Origin: Dactylorhiza incarnata
Lineage: Eukaryota; Streptophyta; Magnoliopsida; Asparagales; Orchidaceae
DNA: 64,000 nt
Direction of reading: 5' to 3'
Assembly: GCA_033032865.1 (NCBI GenBank)
Contig: JAWHQI010000005.1
Coordinates: 9,510,001-9,574,000 of the forward strand
Shown: piece by piece, positions 11,481 through 21,871 of the stretch
How positions within the stretch are numbered: the first letter of the stretch is position 1
How the letters are laid out: every line of letters begins with the position of its first letter
Notes under the pieces: model-generated
What the model saw: only the letters and a program-made list of their open reading frames with translations
Told to the model about the DNA's origin: nothing
The model's database searches: none
Translations under genes and position numbers: made by a program

Positions 11481-12268
11481 AACTTTCCTCCGCAGTTTAT
11501 GTTTTGATAGTGAGAACCTATAGTCGCAACATTCAAGCATCTAAATAACAGAATGAAAACCCCAAATAATTTCTTGATGAAAACCCAAGATGGTTAGATG
11601 TCTGTTATTCCACATTTGATAACTAAGCATCTTTCTTATTGTAAGTTGATTCGAAAATTATTCAACTGGGAATAGAAAGTCATTGTAGTCGGTTATCTAA
11701 CATTGATGATCATAGCACATTATTACACACCTGATAATGTTACAAACGTTGTTGTGCCATATCATTCAACTTTTGTTGATGAGGCACATAATGATCACTA
11801 ATGGATATGATAACGGTTGATTTACAAAATCAACACTAGACTGGTTCCTGCTAGACCAGATAGAGATGCTGACAGTGTTACTTCACCAATGCTACAGGTT
11901 CTAAGCTCAGTTATGTAAGAGCTAGTTCTCTTTCTACGTTACTGCATATGTTCATGAATTCATAGAGTTTTCTAACTCATGAAATTCCTTGCAGGCTTTG
12001 GTGGAGATGGAGGAGAGAAAGTAGTATTTGACATGGGTGCTGATGATCTACTAGACGAGTAGAATTATCATATGTTTTATCCTTGTCATTTTTGTTTTCA
12101 GACTATTTGTTGAGTAGCACTTTTTATTCTGGATATTTTGTGTAAAATCATGCTGTTATTTATTGTGTTAACTCTCTTGTTTATGTTAAGTCGAAAACTC
12201 CATTTTGCTTACACCACTTTCTGCACTTCGAAACGTATACGTTATTTGTCACAAATATAGGAGGAGAT
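11481..12268 (+). other. A1 3' untranslated region
   Basis: About 790 bp between the pol stop and the 3' LTR with no ORF worth calling. It ends with the polypurine tract at about 12259-12267. Its length is long relative to the 174-bp LTR. Confidence 0.6.
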
Positions 12269-12442
12269 TGTTAATGTATATTTGGTCAAATAACGGGTTC
12301 GAAGGTATAATGGGTCAGTTGGGTACACGGATACCCATCCCCGTAGGTACTCCTAGGGTTTTCCCTATATATACCCGCTAGGGGCAACGGGGAGTGGATT
12401 CCACCTTGATCCTCCTGCGGATGCTTCGAGCAAACCTTCTCA
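12269..12442 (+). repeat. A1 3' LTR (174 bp)
   Basis: Same length and ends as the 5' LTR. It is preceded by the polypurine tract ending GGAGGAGA at 12267. Confidence 0.92.
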
Positions 12443-12447
12443 ACAAC

Positions 12448-12969
12448 AACATCGCACACCAATTAAACACTCCTACAATTGGATCTTCCAAGTTGCTAGA
12501 TATTATCACATCGTTTGGATCTTCAAGATAAATGATTTATCACCTGCCATACAAAAACTGCCAAGAATGACTCATTATCATCTTCCTCTAAATTGATGAG
12601 ATGATTTGATAGTTGCACGCTATCACGAACTAAAATTATATGACTAAACACAAAAGAGGGATACAAAAATATCTAGAGACAAGGCTGACCAAAACTCTTG
12701 AGGTTTGGTTCCCTCTAAGAGTCTGTCTCACCAATGAGAGCCTAACACTCACAAGATATCCAAAAGATAGCCCAAATGACTCTCTCCGACTAGTTTATCT
12801 AGGCGGGATGGTGTACATAAAATATTATAATGCCCCAAGGGTTACAAAACTTTTTTGGGACGCGTAAAAGTCATCTTTGTATCAACACTCCCCTCCATAA
12901 AAAGTGACCATGTCCTCAAGGTCGAGGTCCGTAGCGGTCTTCAGCGAGGGTCATAGGATCCAAGTCGCC
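12448..12969 (-). mobile_element. Gypsy fragment G0: LTR piece plus chromodomain tail
   Basis: Minus-strand 12969-12882 reads as the end of a chromovirus chromodomain (ATW, then DLDLEDMVTFYGGEC and TGA), with one internal TGA. It is followed by a purine-rich GGAGGGGAG and then TGTTGATAC (12887 leftward), a plausible LTR start. The LTR-like sequence runs left to the copia A1 target site. No partner LTR is visible, so the left limit and the extent are uncertain. Confidence 0.45.
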
Positions 12970-13222
12970 AAAATCACGACCATAATCTTCAGATCCAAGG
13001 AGCAAACACATGTTTTAACACCCCAAAATTCACCCTACGTGTAATATCCCAATTGATTAAAACATCCTAGAAGTTTAAGGGCACACCCTTATGACTCTTT
13101 GAGCCCTAGAGGGTCTAGAGCACTCAAGGAATCCTAAGTGGGCCCAAAGTGCCCTAGCACATTTAGTGAGCTCAGGTTGATCCCAAACTCACCCCAAGAG
13201 GTGGTAGTGGACCTAGACTACT
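12970..13222. other. Unassigned repeat-like spacer
   Basis: About 250 bp rich in CCCTAG, CTCAAG and similar words, with no ORF. It resembles U3 sequence of other gypsy LTRs in the window in style, but I cannot align it to one. Confidence 0.3.
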
Positions 13223-13764
13223 GATGGTAGACAACTTAAAGTTGTTTTATCTGAAGGGCAAGCACACCACAGTCGTCAAGTAATAATAAAATGGGAATAA
13301 ATCTCCTAGTATCGATCTCACACGGAACACGGCGGGGTGGATTTTTTGATCGAAGAGAGACTTAGGATTGAAGTCTCTTTAGTCGGAAGTGTTTAACGGG
13401 GGTTTTGCTTTGGACTAGAACTAAAGCAAGAAAGTGTAAGACTACAACTATGTAGGTTGCTTTCACCGCTTCGCTCCTCCATGGGTCGCAATCCTCAGCT
13501 TTGCTATTCCGCGGGTCACACTCCTTCGCTTCACTCGTTGCACCTAGAACTTTCTTAGGTCAGCCACGCTCTCAACTCGCAACAACAAACAACCAAATGG
13601 ATAAAAGCTAAACAAAATGTCAGGCCTCCTATGTTCCTCATGTGAACATGAAAATTACAATATAATCAAGATTAACACTTAAAAATAATCATGTTCACAA
13701 CCATCATCTGAAGATATGGCAAGTTCATACTTCTACCAAATATGCGTAAAAAAGGAGAAGTAAT
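13223..13764 (-). repeat. G1 gypsy LTR, left part (split by the Tat element)
   Basis: Together with 27017-28052 this forms one LTR of about 1.58 kb. It begins TGATG at 13223 and ends CATCA at 28052, giving 5-bp inverted termini. The Tat insertion at GTAAT divides it. In minus orientation this part is the R-U5 end. The tract around 13260-13330 (CAAGTAATAATAAAATGGG, TATCGATCTCACACGG) is a style of text often seen at the 3' end of plant gypsy LTRs. The partner LTR lies outside the window. Confidence 0.45.
13760..13764. repeat. Tat element target-site duplication, left copy (GTAAT)
   Basis: Identical to 27012-27016 on the other side of the element. This fixes the ends and shows that the flanks were once contiguous. 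Confidence 0.9.
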
Positions 13765-15104
13765 TGTTGAAACCGATTTCTCGGCCTCTTGTGGAGCTCG
13801 GGGCCCTCACCGAAATGAGGGGCAGCTAGCCCTTACTGGTCCCTTGGAGAAGGTAGACTGAAGACTAGAAAGAAGACTAAGACCTTAGTCGCAGCGAGGA
13901 GGTCCCTCCACTAACCCGGAAGATCGTTGAGCGCTTCCCCTCCCAAGCCAAAGCTGAAACTCGGGCACCTTGGAGAGCTCTGGGAATGCTAACCAAAGAA
14001 AGCCTGAGGAGAGAGAAGCTGAAGTGAAGTCCTCTCCAAAGGATCCCCTGAGGTCTTATTTATAGGTTTTCTAGTCTAGCCTGCGAATAGCAGGATTCCG
14101 CCTTTTGATTTTACTATCCGCACCCCAAATGGGTCTGCTAACAGCCAAACTCCGCTGTTTGGAGAGGCTAAGGGGAGACCACCAAGGGTAAAAGGGTAAC
14201 TTGGCCCTATCAACCTATGGACAGGAAACTACGAGAACCTTACTGGCGAAGCTCTCACGGGCCTTCCGGCGAGCCCTGCTCATAGTGCCTCTCCTAGGCG
14301 ATCACCCTGCGAGGACCTCGCCGGCCAATTCTGGCGATATCTGCCGAGGTCCGATCTTGCGAGCCTTCCTGCGAGACCGCCTCTGGACTTCATCGAGCTC
14401 AACACGCCTTTCGCCGATCGCAGGTCACCTCGCCGAACACGAATGAGGTTGACGAAATACAGAACGTCAAGTTATTCGCCGACCGCTGAGACGGGCGGTT
14501 CGTCGACCGCTGCTATAGAACATATTTTGTTCGTCGGGCGCCGTCTGACGAATGTCGAGCTCCGTTCGACATTTGTCGAACGCAGAATTGAGCTCGCTGG
14601 ACACTGAGGCTCTAAACTCGCGAGCCCTCCTGCGGGATCGCCTACTATCTTTGCCGCGCACTGAACGCGTTTCGCTGAACACCTCTTTACTGAACAAAGG
14701 TCTTCTTCCAGCGGCCTGCGAGGCATTGGTTTGTCGGCCCTCGCTTGGCCCAGTCTTCTAAAAATATCTACCTAGGTCTGGATCTCGCAACTCCTATTGC
14801 GAGACCGTCCCTTTGTCTTTAATGAGCATGGAACACTTCGTCGACTTCCGATGATTTTGCCGAACAGGGGTGAGCTCGACGAAGTCAAGAGAGCTCGACG
14901 AACACGGGAGAGTTCCTCAAACTGCCTGCGAGCGCTTGTCTCGCCGGCCCTTCTCGCTCGCCTCTCAGCGAGCCCTTCGAGAGAGACTTATCCAAGGTCT
15001 CCCTCGCGAGGTCTTTGACCCTAAGGCCTAAAACCTCTTATTACTTTCATCCTGTTGCCTTCTTAAACCGGGCCCCTTCGCCCGACGAATATCGGGGTTG
15101 TACA
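13765..15104 (-). repeat. Tat 3' LTR (1,340 bp)
   Basis: Read on the minus strand it starts TGTACAACCCC at 15104 and ends GGTTTCAACA at 13765. A TATAAATA box lies at 14064-14057. Upstream of it (14190-15020) the U3 is crowded with CTCGC/GCGAG, TCGCCGA and TCGACGAA words. The flank right of 15104 reads, on the minus strand, AGAGCGGGGATTG, the likely polypurine tract. Confidence 0.93.
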
Positions 15105-15218
15105 CAATCCCCGCTCTTCGCGAGGATATTTATGCTCGCGAAGAAACATCCAACCCCTGGTATTCGCCAGCCCCTTGATGATCTGTCAGGAATCTTTGGT
15201 GGGGCCCACCCCGAGGGC

Positions 15219-15226
15219 TATAAATA
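15219..15226 (+). promoter_or_regulatory. TATA box of antisense gene A
   Basis: TATAAATA in the context GGGCTATAAATATCG, 76 bp before the ATG at 15302 and 115 bp inside the 3' LTR boundary. It faces right, opposite to the element's own transcription. Confidence 0.6.
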
Positions 15227-15301
15227 TCGTCCCGAGTCCTTAGTGGCGCGCGCCGCCACTTCCTTTCCTTTTCTTTTTCCCCGTGTTGTAGCTGCCTGGA
15301 G

Positions 15302-16475
15302 ATGCCTCTTTCCGAAGAAGCCGAGGCTCGCCTGAGGGCGGTGAGGGCCGGCAGGCTACCCTCCACGACCAGGGTCCCCGCCTGGATGAACCGGCCACCT
15401 CCCGCTCAGTTGCCGAAGACCAAGAAGGCGAAGGCGGTTTGCCGAACCGGGGAAGGATCCGTGCTGCTGGACTCCTCCCCGGATAACCGTACCTATGAGA
15501 AGGTATGAGCTACCCCTCCATCTTAAGTCAACAAGTTTGCCCGTGGTTCATGCCTGCTCGCAGGATGCTTTGCCGAACGAGGATGCTAGCGAACCTGCTG
15601 GTGGGTCTCGCAAAAGTCTGCCGGTGGATACCAATCTTGCTGGGAAAAATGTCGCAGGTACGCCCTTAATCTCGCATGCCAGCCCTCCTTTTATCAACCA
15701 TCTGACTTTCATTCCCTTCTTCTTACAGTCTCACCCCAGAAGTCCCCGGCTCGCCGGGCATCGCGGCCTCCGTCTCCGCCTCCTCCCGATAAGACTATAG
15801 ATAGGCCAGGGTTCCGACTCCTGACGAGCGAGGAGACCGGTGGCTCTGTGCCGCCAAAGATCCCACCAACCAATAGCGCAACCTACCCTCCTGGCCTGGG
15901 TAAATCTCTCTACCCCCACTATGGTAACCTCTTCCAGGGCCGCCCTGAGACTTCTCGCCCCCCTCTGGGTAAGCGTTCCGACGGCCCCCTGCCCTGCGCG
16001 AGCTCAAGTGCGTTATCTGACCTTTCCGTAATACTTCGCAGAGAATAATGAAATTCCTCCTACCGATTCCGAGTTGGGCGACGACGAGATGTCCCCCCTT
16101 CCTGACCAAGTGGAAGACTTCTTAGGTGATCCGCGAGATCCGGAGATGATGAAACAATGAGCCGCGGAGTTGTTGAGAAAACATGGTCGGATGCTGATGG
16201 ACCTTAACATGCAGGCGAGACGGGACAGAGAAGCCGCCGAGGATAGGCATGCCGTTTTGATGGAAGAATGTGCGAGGCTCCGGGCCGCGAGACAACGCGA
16301 TCATGATGAGAACGTCACGACGCCGTAGGCGCATATAGCGAGAATGAGGGATTACGCCTTCCTCATTGATCGGGAGGGCCGCGCGGTCGAGGATTATTAT
16401 AATTCTAGGGTACCGCCGCGTTCCGGGTCGCGAGGTGGGGGTAGGTGGAAATGGTTGCCCCACGACTCTCGCTAA
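15302..16475 (+). pseudogene. Tat antisense accessory gene A (4 exons)
   Basis: Unknown function. Candidate exons are 15302-15502, 15564-15657, 15729-15968 and 16042-16475. All introns are GT-AG, 61-73 bp long, and the phases (0, 1, 1) join one frame. The product is basic and Pro-rich at first (VPAWMNRPPPAQLPKTKKAK), then acidic (SELGDDEMSP) and finally Arg/Glu-rich and probably helical (RREAAEDRHAV-like). TGA at 16158 and TAG at 16326 break the last exon; the frame ends at TAA 16473. The exon structure is my reading of splice consensus and frame continuity, without homology support. Confidence 0.5.
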
Positions 16476-16798
16476 CTCTTACGTTGTCGCAAACTATTAT
16501 TACCTGTTAATGAGCGCTTTTATTTTAGACGATCTCGCAATGGTCTTCAACTTATATACTAGTTTTATCTCGTCTGATAATAATTACTAGCTTTTCATTA
16601 GTTCTCGCTCGCTGCTAATATGTCCATTTCATTCTCACGTTTAGTGCTCGCGAGGACCCTCTGTTCTCGCTAAGTATATCTCGCGAAAATGTTGCTTGTA
16701 CTAACCCCGCAGGTCTTTCTCGCCCGCGGCCGCGATGTGATGTTTTGGCTAATCGCGCCCACCGGCGCTTGGGCTTCTTCCCGCCATTTTACTTTTGC

Positions 16799-16806
16799 TA
16801 TAAATA
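16799..16806 (+). promoter_or_regulatory. TATA box of antisense gene B
   Basis: TATAAATA in GCTATAAATAGGCGG, 117 bp before the ATG at 16923. A start of transcription around 16830 is expected. Confidence 0.6.
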
Positions 16807-16922
16807 GGCGGCCATAACTGAGTCAACCAATGCATTTACTGTCAACCTTCTTCCTCCTCTACTTCAGAGCGCTCTCGCTCCCTCCTGTTCTCGCTCTACT
16901 TCCTTTCTCACAGATTATTAAG

Positions 16923-18880
16923 ATGGGCGGCGATGCCAATGAGTCGGAGGGTCGGCGAAAGTTTGCGAAGGCTTTCGCGGAGCACACCTTCTATCACTAC
17001 AACCTGACCGACGAGGAATATTTCTGCGTGGTCGCCGACTACATCACCCCCCCCCCCCCCCCACCCCGTTCGAGGCACGCCGTCCCAGCGAGAACGACGT
17101 GATCAACGCCCCGCTTGTCGACGAGTTGGCCATCCCCACCGCTCATTTCGCGTTCGGCCTGCGTCTCCCCCTGTGGCCGGAAGTTTGCCAGGTAATGGTC
17201 ATTCTCGCTCGCTTTTTATTCTCTGCAGGTCAAGTCTCGCTCATTATGTCAACTAATCCTGATCTTCTCGCTGCTCGTCAGGTGCTCAAGCACTATGGCG
17301 TTGTTCCGGGCCAGCTCACCCCTAATGCCATGGCGGTGATCACAGACTTCGCCTGCTACCTTCGCGAGGAGTGCATCGAGTTCAGCCTCCCGGTCTTTCG
17401 GAAGCTGTCCTCGTTTCATGCCTTCAGGGACGGGACTGCCTACTTCGTGGGCTCGGGTCCTAAGGTTGACGAGACTGTCAACAAAGCCCACTTCTGGGCC
17501 AAGAAGTTCCTTCTCGTCAAGGGGAACTTCGGTAACATCCCGATCTCGCCGGTCCAACACGGCGAGACCACCTACCGGCCTACTGCCCTCGGAGGACACG
17601 ACGCCCTCCTCTACCAGTTCTTCTGCAAGAAGAACTTTGAGGTTGCCCATCTTCGCCGCAACCTCGACAAGCTGCTTCCAGTGCTCGCCGGGGAAGGTAA
17701 AGATCTCGCCCTATCACTATTAACTTCTTTCTCAGTAACCCCGTACTTATCGAAATTTCAACCCTTTTCTAGGCGAGCGGATCTTCCCATCGATCCCCCC
17801 TACGCGAGCAATCGGAAAACCGACGCTACCGGCCTGGCTCTCACGACCATGGGGGCGGAGGCTTGCTGAGGCGCCATCACTCCAGGTGAGCCCTCCTCTC
17901 GCAAGAGACCGGGGGATTCTGGTAGCCATGCCGTTCCTCCAAAATCTCCGCCGAAGAAGAAGAGTAAGAAGAGCGGGGTCTCGCTCACCTCCTCGAAGGG
18001 AAAGGAGCCTCGTGAGGCCGCTTTCGATGAGTTCGATCTCACCGGCCTCTCCACGGGGGGTGAGGACGACGAGCCCTGCCAGGAGGTTTCCAGAACCTCC
18101 GTCCTGCCCATCCCCGTCAACCATTACAACTTCGGCCTCGGCCAGAGGCGCCGAGATGAGACCGATGAGCTCTTTGTAAATTGGAAACCGGAGACAAACC
18201 GGGTGGACATCTCCACCATCCTTCCCTCCTAGGTGGAGAAGGAGACCGCTAGCGGTCTTGCCTTTGACCTCTCGTTCGCCCTCTATGGGTGCGAGGACGC
18301 GGGGTCTTATAAAGATGAGACTGCGAGAACCCTCGCTTTCGAGAGCGCGAGGTCACAGTTGCGCTCTGCCGAGCTCGCCCATATGACGGGGAGGCGCTGC
18401 TTACAGCTGGAGCTTCAGAACGTGGAGCTCGCGAGGGCCTATCAGGAGCTCCTTGCCGAGAACACGCAGTTAAAGGAGAAGCTACTCGCCGCAGAGGGCA
18501 GTCTGGTGAGTTACCTAGACCATGTCACCCTCCTTTCCTTCAAGCACTTCGTTGCCGGAAGAGCCGACGCTTGCATTCAGGGATTGGAGGGCGAGGTGGC
18601 CGGGCTAAAAGCCCTGAACTACGACCTTACCCGTGCCGTCGTTCCCCCTTCTCCCCGCCGTCTGAAGGAAGAGCGGCGAGCGCGAGACGAGGAGATCTGC
18701 TTGGAGTCTACTGAGTCGGCTCGCTACATCTTCTAGACGAAGAAGGCGGCCGGCCTCCTAGCCGCCGACGCGGCCGACATGATTCTGGAGGATATCGTCG
18801 CGGAGCTCTTCATCCCGCTTCCGCCAGTGAAGAGTAGTGATGACGAGGAAGGGTCCGTGAGCGATCCACGAGGCTTATAA
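16923..18880 (+). pseudogene. Tat antisense accessory gene B (putative gypsy-type transposon protein, PF04195-like)
   Basis: Exon 1 (16923-17191) starts MGGDANESEG and contains a C run (about 17046-17062) that shifts the frame. It runs into LRLPLWPEVCQ. A 90-bp GT-AG intron (17192-17281) is followed by VLKHYGVVPGQLTPNAMAVI. This text matches the plant family PF04195 (found antisense in Tat/Grande-type elements). A second intron (17697-17885) keeps the frame. Then come a Lys-rich, NLS-like stretch (PPKKKSKKSG), an acidic segment and a coiled coil (QNVELARAYQELLAENTQLKEK). TAG at 18230 could be removed by a 57-bp in-frame intron (18176-18232); TAG at 18734 cannot be explained so. The frame ends at TAA 18878. 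Role unknown. Confidence 0.65.
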
Positions 18881-19419
18881 CTTTTGATTTTACTCTGTTT
18901 TGTTTCGGGCTGGCGAGATCACCGCCTCATGTAAATCAAACTATTAAATGCATGGATGCATATTTTTTGGCCTTGTGTTGTGTTCGCCCTTTTTGCTATA
19001 TTGTTTTTCGTGTTGATAGCTCGTTCTCGCTTAGGTTATTCTCGTTACGTAGGTCATTCTCGTGATGATCGTTCTTGCACCCTACGTTATCGGACGGATA
19101 GGCATAGAACATTTTTGGCTGCTCTGGCTTTTTGCCACTTGCCTTAGAATTATCGCCCTTTAGGTATGCACCTTCCTCTAAGTTTCGCAGGGTACTTTCC
19201 TTCCCGGCGAGAGATCACCTCCTATCCTGTGTCGGCAACCTCTATGCGAAGCGCCAGATACCCCGGAGTGCTTAGGGTGGATTCTTGTCGCCCGCACACC
19301 ATCGTGCAAAATCTTCATTTTTGCCGAGCGAGCAGGCTCGCCGAGCGAGAAGGCCCGGGTCAGTGCCGAAGACTCGCCAATCTGAGGCATATCATCCTGA
19401 TCTCGTGAAGAACTTACCT
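18881..19419. other. Spacer between antisense gene B and the tandem array
   Basis: About 540 bp with several CTCGC/TTCTCG words and no domain-bearing ORF. It probably holds the 3' end of the gene B transcript. Confidence 0.4.
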
Positions 19420-20104
19420 CTTCGCCACCTTCCCCAGTGATCAACTTGCATCCCTCGTCTAGTGAGAGCTAGGGAGCGGAGTGAACCTGATGTATTCTAG
19501 CATCGATAGTTGTCACCTTGCCATCCTCTCCAGAGATCAACCTGAAACCCCCCGTCTAGCGAGTGCCCGGGAGGGGAATCAATCTGGGGCATTCCAGCAC
19601 CAACATTTGTCACCTTGCCAGCCTCTCCAGAGATCAACCTGAAACCCCCCGTCTAGTGAGAGCCCGGGAGCAGAATCGATCTGGGGCATTCCAGCACCAA
19701 CACTTGTCACCTTGCCAACCTCTCCAGAGATCAACCTGAAACCCCCATCTAGAGAGAGCCCGGGAGCGGAATCGATCTGGGGCATTCCAGCACCAACACT
19801 TGTCACCTTGCCAGCCTCTCCAGAGATCAACCTAAAACCCCCCGTCTAGTGAGAGCACGGGAGCGGAATCGATCTGGGGCATTCCAGCACCAACATTTGT
19901 TACCTTGCCAGCTTCTCCAGAGATCAACCTGAAACCCCCCGTCTAGTGAGAGCCCGGGAGCAGAATCGATCTAGGGCATTCCAGCACCAACACTTGTCAC
20001 CTTGCCAGCCTCTCCAGAGATCAACCTGAAACCCCCCGTCTAGCGAGAGCCCGGGAGCGGAATCAATCTGAGGCATTCCAACACCAACACTTGTCACCTT
20101 GCCT
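19420..20104. repeat. 97-bp tandem array, about seven copies
   Basis: The phrase TTGTCACCTTGCC recurs at 19510, 19607, 19704, 19800, 19897, 19994 and 20091, a period of 97 (once 96) bp. A decayed copy lies before 19510. The array starts right after the integrase stop and separates pol from the antisense genes. Tandem arrays in this position are known in some Tat elements. Confidence 0.92.
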
Positions 20105-20173
20105 GTCCTCGCATAACAGTTATAACTATCAAGTGAAGAAGTAAAATATACAACTAATATTGCCATAAAACTT

Positions 20174-21479
20174 TTACGGGTAGAATCGTTTCAAATCTTC
20201 TCCACTTCGGGCTCGGCCGAGAGGTACCCCTTCCACATCTTGGAGGTGATACCCCCCTGACTTGAGCACCTCGCTTACAATGTATGGACCCTCCCAATTG
20301 GGGTTGAGCTTACCTACCACGGCCCCTCTTCCGGCCGCGTCGACCTTCTTTAAGACCAGGTCTCCCTTCTGGAAGTGCTTTATTCGGATGTTTTTGTCAA
20401 AGTATCAGGCCATTCGCCGCTTGACTTCCTCCTGCCTGACGGTGGCCAGGTCCCGGAGTTCCTCCACCAGGTCTAAGGATAGCCTTTGCTCCGCATCATT
20501 AGCCACTAGCCACTCTTCATCTCCTTCACCTACGACGATCACCCTGGGGGTCTTTACTTCGAACTCTATGAGGAGGACTGCTTCGGACCCGTGAGAAAGT
20601 TTGAACGGGGTCTCCCCGGTGGCAGTGTTAGGGGTAGTCCTCAGGGCCTAGAGAACGGATGGTAGTTGCTCCACCCAATTCCCTCGGAGGTTCTCCACCT
20701 TCTTCTTCAGTAGGTTGACGATTACTTTGTTTGCCGCTTCCACCTGGCCGTTGCTTCTTGGGTGGTGAACCAATGCGAACCTGAGGTCGATGCCAAGCTG
20801 GGTGCAGAAGCTAACAAATTTTTCACTAGCAAATTGCGGCCCATTGTCCGTCACTATAGCCAGGGGAAGGCCGTGCCTGCAGATTATTTCTCCCCATACA
20901 AAATTCCTCACAACTTGAGATGTTACCTTGGCGAGCGCCTTCACTTCTACCCATTTGGAGAAATAATCGTTCATGACCAGTAAGAACCTTCTTTGGCCGC
21001 TAGCTTGAGGGAAAGGGCCAACTAGGTCCAACCCCCATATGGCGAAGGGCCAGGGAGCAGTGATGGTTCAGAGCCTCTGAGCTGGGAGGAGTTGGAGCGG
21101 AGCATAGAGATGTCACTTTGAACACCTCCTTGCGAACTCCGCCGTATCCTTGTTGAGGGTGGGCCAGAAGTAGCCTTGTCTCAACACCCCCCCTTCCAGA
21201 GTTCGGCTCCCGGAGTGACTCCCACACTCCTCGGAGTGAATTTCTTCTAGGACTCTCGGAACCTCCTCCTCTGAAACACAACGGGTCAGGAGTCCCGAGA
21301 GAGTCTTCCTGTACATCCCTCCTGCATGCAAAGAGTAATAAACCGACTTATACCTGAAGCGTCGCCTGTCCATGTCTCCTTCAGGGAACTTCCCTGATGA
21401 TAGGAAGGAGATGAAGGGATCCATCCACGAGACTCGTTGATCCACCTCCATCAGTTCTCCTTCCTCGATGGAGGGTCGG
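20174..21479 (-). pseudogene. Tat integrase
   Basis: The zinc-binding segment (EIHSEECGSHSG, then FARRC at about 21120) precedes the core: GLDLVGPF, IVTDNGPQFAS and SNGQVEAAN give the D-D-E set. The C-terminal region (FQKGDLVLKKV, KLNPNWEGPYIV) ends at TAA 20174-20176. No chromodomain is present, as expected for Tat. In-frame stops are TGA 21113, TGA 21068, TAG 20648 (a Trp position) and TGA 20405 (an Arg position). Confidence 0.9.
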
Positions 21480-21871
21480 AAGAGTTCTGAAACCGTCCCT
21501 CCTGTTCGAGGACCGAACCTGGCTAGGAGGTCCGCGGGGGTGCTCTCTTCCCTTAGCATGTGTTTGATGGAGAAAGTGTGGAATTGCCCGATGACTCCCT
21601 TGACCTTCTCCAAGTACCGCAGGAGGGTCGGGTCCTTTGCCTCAAACTCTCCCTTGACTTGGCATGCTACCACCATGGAGTCCGTCGAGGCCTCCACATC
21701 TTGCACTCCCAGTTCTCGAGCTAACCGCAGGCCCGCTATCACCGCCTCGTACTCCGCTTGGTTGTTGGTAATTGGAAAATTGATGTTCAAGGCTTGCTCG
21801 ATCTTTGTCCCTTGGGGGCTCACTAGGATGATCCACCCCCCAGAGGAGTGCTTTCCTGAGGCACCATCCAT
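21480..21871 (-). pseudogene. Tat second (archaeal-type) RNase H
   Basis: A second RNase H follows the first, a Tat-clade hallmark. It reads MDGASGKHSSGGWIILVSPQ, NNQAEYEAVIAGLRLA, ASTDSMVVACQVKGE and then REESTPADLLARF. The D, E, D and final D catalytic acids are all visible. It sits in the same frame as integrase, and both are shifted from the first RNase H. Confidence 0.88.

Larger units (their letters stand above)
6606..12442 (+). mobile_element. Ty1/copia LTR retrotransposon A1 (complete length, inactivated)
   Basis: Two 174-bp LTRs starting TGTTAATG and ending TTCTCA bound a 5.5-kb interior. The interior encodes gag, protease, integrase, RT and RNase H in copia order. A purine tract (AGGAGGAGA) precedes the 3' LTR. 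Flanks ACAAT (6601-6605) and ACAAC (12443-12447) are an imperfect target duplication. The LTRs differ at about six sites (roughly 3 %). The polyprotein has four in-frame TAG codons and two frameshifts. The lineage is most like the Tork/TAR group by the protease and integrase text, but this is a judgement from memory. It is the only plus-strand element in the window. Confidence 0.93.

Noticed and set aside
14201..15018. Several plus-strand ORFs in the Tat LTR, also at 26109-26931
   Set aside because: Both LTRs contain them with different breaks; they lie in GC-rich U3 word clusters and show no domain.
19579..20166. Repetitive minus-strand ORFs (MPQIDSAPGLSLDGG units)
   Set aside because: By-products of the 97-bp tandem array; the period is not a multiple of three, so no consistent protein repeat is kept.
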